Below are positions 57,701-64,000 of a stretch of 64,000 nt of DNA, in pieces (the stretch's first letter is position 1; every line of letters starts with the position of its first letter). Origin of the DNA: Pleurotus djamor (lineage: Eukaryota > Basidiomycota > Agaricomycetes > Agaricales > Pleurotaceae); contig JAPEVF010000009.1 in the NCBI GenBank assembly GCA_029747585.1, positions 124,001 through 188,000 on the forward strand. The letters are read 5' to 3'. A program made the translations under genes and the position numbers. Below the pieces are notes generated by a model that had not been told where the DNA came from, did not search any database, and saw only the letters and a list, made by a program, of their open reading frames with translations.

Positions 57701-59082
57701 ATGGTCAAATCTTAACGCAGTACTCAGAAGGCCATAGCTTGGATCTTCGCTGGTCGGCTGATGCTCGGTATCTGGCCGTAGTGCGGGAGACCAAGATCAT
57801 CATCTACGACACAACAACATTCTCTATTTGGAAGGAACTAGAGGACAAAGTACTCATACAAACTGTCACATTCTTCCCTCAGCCTCAACTGAACCTCGTT
57901 GTGTCTGGTGGCATTGACTCTAATCTACGACTCTGGAAGATCAGTGCTCAAGAATGTCTTCATACATTTCAAGGGCATACTTCAAAGGTCAAGAGTGTTA
58001 CAGTCAACCCTTCCTGCACTATCATTGCCTCTGGATCATACGACGCCACGGTCCGCCTGTGGTCAGTCCAAGGGAGAATTTGCGTAGCCGTTTTCACGGA
58101 AAGCTGCTACTGCCCCCATTCTCTTGCATTCTCTCCAAATGGAAGGACACTAGTCTCTGTCGATGGAAGACAGTTAAGATCATGGGATGTTGATCGATTC
58201 CCTTCCTTGCCCCATGAATACACTGCTGCAGAGCATCTCCAGAAAAGACGAGGAACTCGCATCTCGTGTGATCATCAATTTGTAGCCACCGAGCCAATTG
58301 AAGGTGGTCGAGTGGAGATATGGGGGCTACATGACGACCGGCCTCTAGCCACTCAGATTCCTATCAAATGCGAAAATAAAGATAATAAAGATTTAGCTCT
58401 TGGTGGCGTTAGTGGCAGCCCAGATGGAACATGGATCGCTACAACATGGTGGGGATATGCGGCCGATACAGACCCTCTTGCAAAAGTATGCATAAGCCTC
58501 GTCAATACCATTACTCAAGAAATTTCCTTGCTGCACGACAGCGACATCAAGTTTGAAGAAGACTTGGAGCCTGGCACCGCCGGCGTTGACAGCAACTCGG
58601 ATGTGGGGATGAAAACATTATCTAGGTCTCAATTTGTGGTGGCGGACACAACTACTGTTTCTCCTGACGGACAACACATCTACCTTCAGCACTTGAACTT
58701 GCCTGATGAACAACATCAGTACGTTCTTCATTGGGAAACCAAAGAGTTTAAAAGGGTGGATGTGGGCACCTGGCCTTTGGCGCACGCCCAATGGATTAAC
58801 ATGCAGACTTGCTACGATCTTGACTCATTCGGATGGTTGGCGGATCGAGGGACCAAGTCCAGAATAGCTTGGATTCCAAGCGCATACCGAGGCCAATCCA
58901 AATTTTGGACGATCCACCGTGACGATTATGGCGAGCAGCTACTTTTTCTTCACGTCAACGGAGTGATGGTTCTGGACCTGAAAACCAAACAAGGCGGTGG
59001 TCATCAAGAGGATTCGAAGATGCACTGGCAGAACCCTTACCGCTGCGTAAAGAGGGCATTTTTCGGGTCCACCACGCTGTAA
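54778..59082 (+). CDS. NLR2: MLKL-like helical domain, NACHT and WD40 receptor
   Basis: Exons 54778-54933, 54994-55193, 55241-55379, 55430-57067 and 57121-59082 give about 1364 residues. The layout is that of NLR1: helical N-terminal domain (IPGLPVATSALLKLVEMVQ), NACHT with GAAGTGKST and PVVFVLDALDECNEQ, then WD40 repeats (ECLHTFQGHTSKVKSVTVN, GSYDATVRLWSVQ). The start is chosen because exon 1 then equals the 156 bases of NLR1. The NACHT regions of the two are very similar, while the WD40 halves differ much more, including indels near 58350-58700. It stands 400 bases downstream of KEP-D on the same strand. Splice acceptor of the last exon is the AAG at 57120. Confidence 0.88.
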
Positions 59083-59936
59083 CTTAGTAGTACTTGGTTA
59101 ATAAGGAAACACGGATGCTGCCACAGTGTTCAGACTGAGATCGTGCACAAGGAATGGTTGGACAAGAATACACTGTCAATAAATATACTTATATACCCGC
59201 GGAGCACAATAATGAGAATCGAAAAACTTGACTAGAGACAGACAGAGCGACAGAGACAGAAGGCCAAGCACGAAATCGGCGCTAACCGGGCGTCTCTTTG
59301 CTCCCACCATAAACTCGCCTGCAGACCATTGTCTTCGGTCGAGCACGCACTTCAACAATTGGTGAGTCTCGGTTTCTATCGCTATCACATTCTCCCCGCT
59401 TGCTGAAGTCCTCAAAAACAGCATGTGCCTAATAATGGCTGGACATCGCGTCCTAGTTGGTAATCGGAAATTTGTCGTAAAACGCTCCAGAGTTCTTGCA
59501 GAGTTCATATGATCTTTTCCATGGAAGATCTGCTAGGATCTTCAACGTTTCGGGCAAATTCCGTTTTGCTTCCGCTTCGACTCCACCCAACATGGCACGG
59601 GCACCAAGACCATTATGAAACACTTGGCCACGCTTCGTAGTGGGAAGTAGACCATTGTATCGAATAATAAGGTAGGGGCTTTCCTTATCGGACTGTAATC
59701 AACACTCATACCGTCGTTTCAGGATCTATGCGCTTCCTGGAAACAAGTCGCCATGCGGAGTGACCCTCAGTTTGAACGCGCGTTAACGAATCGCAATGTA
59801 TCCGCGCATCACGCCTGCCAGGGATATCGGACTGGTACCCCACATCTTGGGCGTTGGAACTGTATCAGGAATCCGACGAAGGTATCTCCTAGGGTGATGA
59901 ACGAGATGAACAAGAAATCGGTGTACAGTAGGAAAG
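59083..59936. other. Intergenic region and KEP-E upstream sequence
   Basis: About 850 bases. No gene seen. The part from about 59650 is a diverged copy of the KEP-D upstream region (from about 52570), showing that duplication included the promoter. Confidence 0.5.
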
Positions 59937-59993
59937 TATAAAAGCCGTCTTCATTGGAGTAGTTGTTTCCTCAGCGGTGCTAGTCACTTCTCA
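59937..59993 (+). promoter_or_regulatory. KEP-E core promoter
   Basis: TATAAAAG at 59937-59944 and the leader element CAGCGGTGCTAGTCACTTC from 59972, then TCAAGACATC. Two substitutions relative to KEP-D. Confidence 0.75.
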
Positions 59994-60091
59994 AGACATC
60001 CCCACCAAACAACCTCGAGCCGGGCTCACCTCTCTCACCACCCCCTTCGCCACTCTTATCGACGCTCCTCTCCACTTCGTGAATCGTCACC

Positions 60092-61227
60092 ATGCACTTT
60101 TCCATGAAATTCGCTGTTCTCGCTACCTTGGCTTACGTTGCCTTGGTCAGCGCGTCACCGACCCGGTGAGCTTCATTTATCTCATCGGGACCCGCGATGA
60201 CACTCATGCTTTTACCCTCTCCCAGAAACTTCGAAGACACTGGGGATCTCGAAGTTCGTGGCCCTCGTGGTCGACCTACGGTACGTTTCTACTGGCTTCT
60301 TTACCTGTATTACTCTGACGATTGCGTCGTCCACTAGCAACAAGAGTGCGAGGTTGCTTGTACCCTCTCCGGATTCGTTGGTGCTCAATGGCAGCAATGC
60401 GTTCGCGATTGCATGGCCACGAACTATCCTTCACCACCACCTTCTCCTCAGAACAAAAAGAAGGCAAAGGGAAAGCGTGAATCCGACGAGCTAGTGACTC
60501 GAGGCCCTCGAGGACGACCTACTGTAAGCCCTGCTCGACCGTACAACAGCTTGATTCTCAATCTATCTATCCAACAGCAACAAGAGTGTGAGGTTGCATG
60601 CACCTTATCTGGATTCGTTGGTGCCCAGTGGCAACAATGTGTCCGAGATTGTATGGCTACGAACTACCCTTCTCCGCCTCCTTCCCCACAGAACAAGAAG
60701 AAAGCGAAGGGCAAACGTGAGGCTGAGGAACTCGAGGCACGTGGACCCCGCGGACGCCCAACGGTAAGCCTGCCCTCTTTCGAACCATCATCTTGAATGC
60801 TCATCCGACTCCAATATCGCTAGCAACAAGAATGTGAAGTCGCTTGCACATTGTCCGGCTTTGTAGGCGCTCAGTGGCAGCAATGCGTGCGCGATTGTAT
60901 GGCTACGAACTACCCTTCTCCCCCACCTTCGCCTCAAAATAAGAAGAAATCCAAGGGCAAACGCGACACCGAAGAACTCGAAACTCGTGGTCCTCGTGGT
61001 CGCCCCACGGTAAGAGCTTTCCCGGCATTCACTCCGAGTTCTCATCACTCAATGGCTATCAATAGCAACAAGAATGTGAGGTTGCCTGCACACTATCCGG
61101 ATTTGTAGGAGCCCAATGGCAGCAATGTGTCCGAGAATGCATGGCCACGAACTATCCTACCCCTCCTCCTTCCCCTCAGAACAAGAAGAAAGCTAAAGGC
61201 AAGCGAGCTGAAGAAGATTCTGAGTAG
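60092..61227 (+). CDS. KEP-E: KEX2-processed precursor with four Cys-hairpin repeats
   Basis: Six exons: 60092-60165, 60226-60280, 60338-60523, 60578-60763, 60824-61009 and 61066-61227, giving 282 residues. The signal peptide is MHFSMKFAVLATLAYVALVS. The four repeats are nearly the same as those of KEP-D and all keep KGKR. The first three end in RGPRGRPT and the last in KGKRAEEDSE. With its promoter, KEP-E is the closest relative of KEP-D, from which it probably arose by recent segmental duplication. Unlike B, C and D it is not followed by an NLR or helical-protein gene; the next gene is the desaturase. Confidence 0.88.
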
Positions 61228-61894
61228 ATATCGTCTTTGTTTACTTATCTACCAACACCGCAATTTCAGTATTTTTACCCCGACGTGCTCTATACTCATC
61301 CGCGACAATATGACCTATCTTGGCTACAGTCTAGCCTCCCGGCCTATGGAACCCCGGCTTATTCGCTCTGTCGACCAGTCTCGGGAATGAAAGCGCGAAG
61401 AAAACGTCAAGTCGTCAACAAGTGTCACGACAACGACGCAAAGGTTGAACAGGTTCTGCATCGAGGAAACCCATCAAGACGCCGCCAGGGACAAGGAAGT
61501 GCCACATAGGCGAAACGCTTAAGTTGTTCGCCAAGCTGAGACGGATAAGGCAGACCCACATTGCATCGAACGCGTTTTTCTTCCATTGACTTGCCCTGTG
61601 CAGAGAGTTAGGCCATGTGCTGCACATAGGGTGTTCACTGGCGCCGGAGACGACGTCGACGTGCAGTTCGGGGACGGGCGAATGGCCGCAGGCTTCAAAG
61701 AAGGAAACGGCCACGTGAGCGGAGCACCCACACAGTTTACCGCCCCATCGCGTTACGTAATCATCAATCCTCCCCAAATCCCCAAAAGATTTTCTTTTTA
61801 CATATAAGAATGGTCGACGTTGGAGGGTCGCCGCCACGCTTCCGTCACTTTTTTCCTCCCCCCACCACCGTCCTCCGGGACTTCCTCATTCACG
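61228..61894. other. Intergenic region
   Basis: About 670 bases between KEP-E and the desaturase. A 73-residue frame at 61586-61807 has no support. C-rich promoter-like sequence (ccccccaccaccg) lies just before the desaturase start. Confidence 0.4.
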
Positions 61895-63477
61895 ATGTCC
61901 TCCCTCCCTCCTTCATCGCCGCCCAACGTCAAGAACGACGAGCCCGTACCCGCCGACATCGACATCCCCGACGACTACGTTACCTACACTCTTAAGAACC
62001 AAAAGCCCCTCCCACCTTTCCAATGGGCAAACCTCCCTAACGAACTCAACTGGATTTCCTTCACCCTTATCACCCTCACTCCCATCATTGGCCTCGTCGG
62101 TGCCTACTTCACAAAGCTTCGATGGGAGACTTTCTTGTTTGCGGTGTTCTACTACTTCGTTACGGGTTTGGGTATTACCGCAGGCTACCATAGATTGTGG
62201 GCTCACAGGTCCTACAACGCTGGCCTTCCGCTGCAGTACGCTTTGGCGTTGGCTGGCAGTGGTGCTTGCGAAGGTTCTATCAAGTGGTGGTCGAGAGGTC
62301 ACCGCGCTCACCATCGTTACACCGACACCGAGCTCGACCCGTACAACGCGCACAAGGGTCTTTTCTACTCTCATGTCGGTTGGATGCTTGTGAAGCCTCG
62401 TCGCAAGCCCGGTGTCGCTGATGTCTCCGACTTGAGCAAGAACGCAGTCGTCAAATGGCAACACAGGCACTACGTAAAGCTCATTCTCATTATGGGCTTC
62501 CTCTTGCCTTCCATCATTCCTTGGCTCGGTTGGGGTGATTTCCGTGGTGGTTTCATCTACGCTGGTGTGCTGAGATTGGTCTTTGTTCATCACGTACGTC
62601 TTTTTCGCCCANTTTTTCTTCAATTTTCTCACGTAAAATTTCTTTGTTCTCTAGTCTACCTTCTGTGTCAACTCTCTCGCGCATTGGCTCGGTGAAGCTC
62701 CCTTTGATGACAAGCATACTCCCCGTGATCATCTCGTCACTGCGCTTGTCACAATTGGAGAAGGTTATCACAACTTCCACCATCAATTCCCCATGGACTA
62801 CCGTAATGCCATCAAATGGTATCAATACGATCCCACCAAGTGGTTCATTTGGTCTATGCAACAACTCGGTTTCGCCAGCCACCTGAAGAAGTTCCCCGAT
62901 AACGAAGTTACGAAGGGGGTTTTGACCATGCAGCTGAAGAAGCTCAGAGAATTGCAGGAGAAGTTGGACTGGCCTAGTGAGAGCTGCAACCTCCCCGTCG
63001 TCAGCTGGGAAAGTTGTAAGTCATTCTCGTAATGCCTTCATATATGCTTTGTTGACCGGGGTATCTTTTCGTGATTAGATCAAGAAGAAGCTCAGAAGCG
63101 TCCTCTCATCCTTATCTCTGGGTTCATTCATGATGTCTCTGACTTCATGGAGGAGCACCCTGGTGGCCGTCACCTTCTCGTCAAGATGATTGGCAAGGAC
63201 GCGACCACAGCCTTCTTCGGCGGTGTCTACGATCATTCTAACGCTGCCCATAATGTATATCATTCCTCGTTTGGTTTTGGTTATATATGCTGATCCGCAT
63301 TGCTCTCGTTAGCTTCTCTCGATGAAACGCGTTGGTGTTCTCCACGGTGGTCAACCACATGCTTTGGAAGACAAGGCTATCCCACCATCACAACGTCTCA
63401 AGATCGCACGCTACAACGAACTTAACTCTGGTGGATCATGGAGCTCGGGGTCTGATGCCGAGGGTATGTTGGGTTGA
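61895..63477 (+). CDS. OLE1: Stearoyl-CoA (delta-9) desaturase with C-terminal cytochrome b5
   Basis: Four exons (61895-62593, 62655-63015, 63079-63254, 63313-63477) give about 466 residues. The enzyme puts a cis double bond at C9 of palmitoyl- and stearoyl-CoA in the ER membrane, making the main unsaturated fatty acids. The three histidine boxes are present: [28 protein letters not shown] and [17 protein letters not shown]. Hydrophobic spans flank them ([37 protein letters not shown]). The C-terminal cytochrome b5 domain carries the haem-binding [10 protein letters not shown]. The start [19 protein letters not shown] is the first ATG of the frame. One N in the first intron near 62612. Confidence 0.93.
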
Positions 63478-64000
63478 AATTAGTTCACCCAGCCTACACT
63501 TTCCATCTCCCTCTCCGTTTCCCTTTGACTTGGATGTCGCGTTGCTTCCCTTGCCGGTTTGATGATGTTGGCTGTGTTGCCTAGAAGTTGAATGATTTAT
63601 TGTCGAAGATGCACATTGCACCTTCGTGGTATATGATACTCGCTCCAAGTTGACAATTCTTTTGGTACTTGCAATAATGTTTTCTTAGATGGATGTTTTC
63701 GCCTCCCCCCTCGTTAGTTGATGAATTATTGAATGAATGTTTTGTTTTTTGGATGCTGTTTCAGTTTCGCCGTCTTGGAAGGTTCGATACCCGTTTTGAA
63801 GAGGCTTGTAAAAACGGAAGCATTTTTCCATGTCCAGCGTTCATGGGCTCTTCGCCTCCCTTTCCGGTATGTTTTCTTCTCTCGATCGTCACTCTTATTT
63901 TTTCTTTCAGGACCACGATCCGCGTTTCCATATCTCTGTTGTCTCCCTTTCAGGCTTTCACCATGCAGCTAGATTCTCCCCTCTTTCGTGCTATTCACGT
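63478..64000. other. 3' region of the desaturase gene
   Basis: About 520 bases to the window end. T-rich 3' UTR-like sequence; no gene recognised. Confidence 0.4.

Noticed and set aside
38165..61227. KEP genes as pheromone precursors
   Set aside because: No C-terminal CAAX box, no STE3-type receptor in the window, and disulfide modules are unlike basidiomycete lipopeptide pheromones.

Overview
This window looks like nuclear DNA of an Agaricomycete (mushroom-forming basidiomycete). Genes are dense and on both strands. Coding regions are cut by many introns of about 50-70 bases with GT..AG ends. The families present are typical of that class: expanded F-box/LRR proteins, DUF6533 membrane proteins, an RTA1 protein, NACHT-WD40 receptors, a trypsin-like protease and an Ole1 desaturase with a fused cytochrome b5. 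No rRNA, CRISPR array or complete transposon was seen, and no convincing tRNA. Scattered N bases, densest at 9.1-12.0 kb, mark uncertain assembly. Most gene models here are spliced by hand from splice sites, reading phase and protein similarity.

Left part (1-17 kb). A serine/threonine kinase gene occurs twice in inverted orientation: a 5'-cut copy at 1-1072 (+) and a complete copy at 11492-13404 (-). Between them lie two membrane proteins of unknown function, an unrecognised conserved-looking protein, and an ITFG1/TIP-like FG-GAP protein. To the right follow EMC4 (ER membrane protein complex) and a trypsin-like protease with a helical insert.

Middle (17-32 kb). Three related F-box/LRR genes are followed by a DUF1275 membrane protein, a senescence/spartin-domain protein, an M50B-like intramembrane metalloprotease and an APH-like phosphotransferase with a decayed fragment of a second copy.

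Right part (28.8-61.2 kb) holds the most interesting content. Five paralogous secreted precursors (called KEP-A to KEP-E here) are built from a signal peptide plus tandem repeats. Each typical repeat is one 186-base phase-0 exon of 62 residues with a CX3C-X12-CX3C pattern (the alpha-hairpinin spacing), a Pro-rich stretch, a Lys-rich tail ending in a Kex2-type KGKR site, and an RGPRGRPT linker. All five share a TATA box followed about 30 bases later by a near-identical initiator/leader element. Three of them (B, C, D) are followed on the same strand by genes for helical or NLR-type proteins: KEP-C and KEP-D by large receptors (MLKL-like helical domain, NACHT, WD40) and KEP-B by two helical proteins. 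This repeated pairing suggests a duplicated peptide-plus-receptor module; that functional link is inference. Between the modules sit a secreted GH31 glucosidase, an RTA1 protein and a DUF6533 protein. The window ends with the Ole1-type desaturase.
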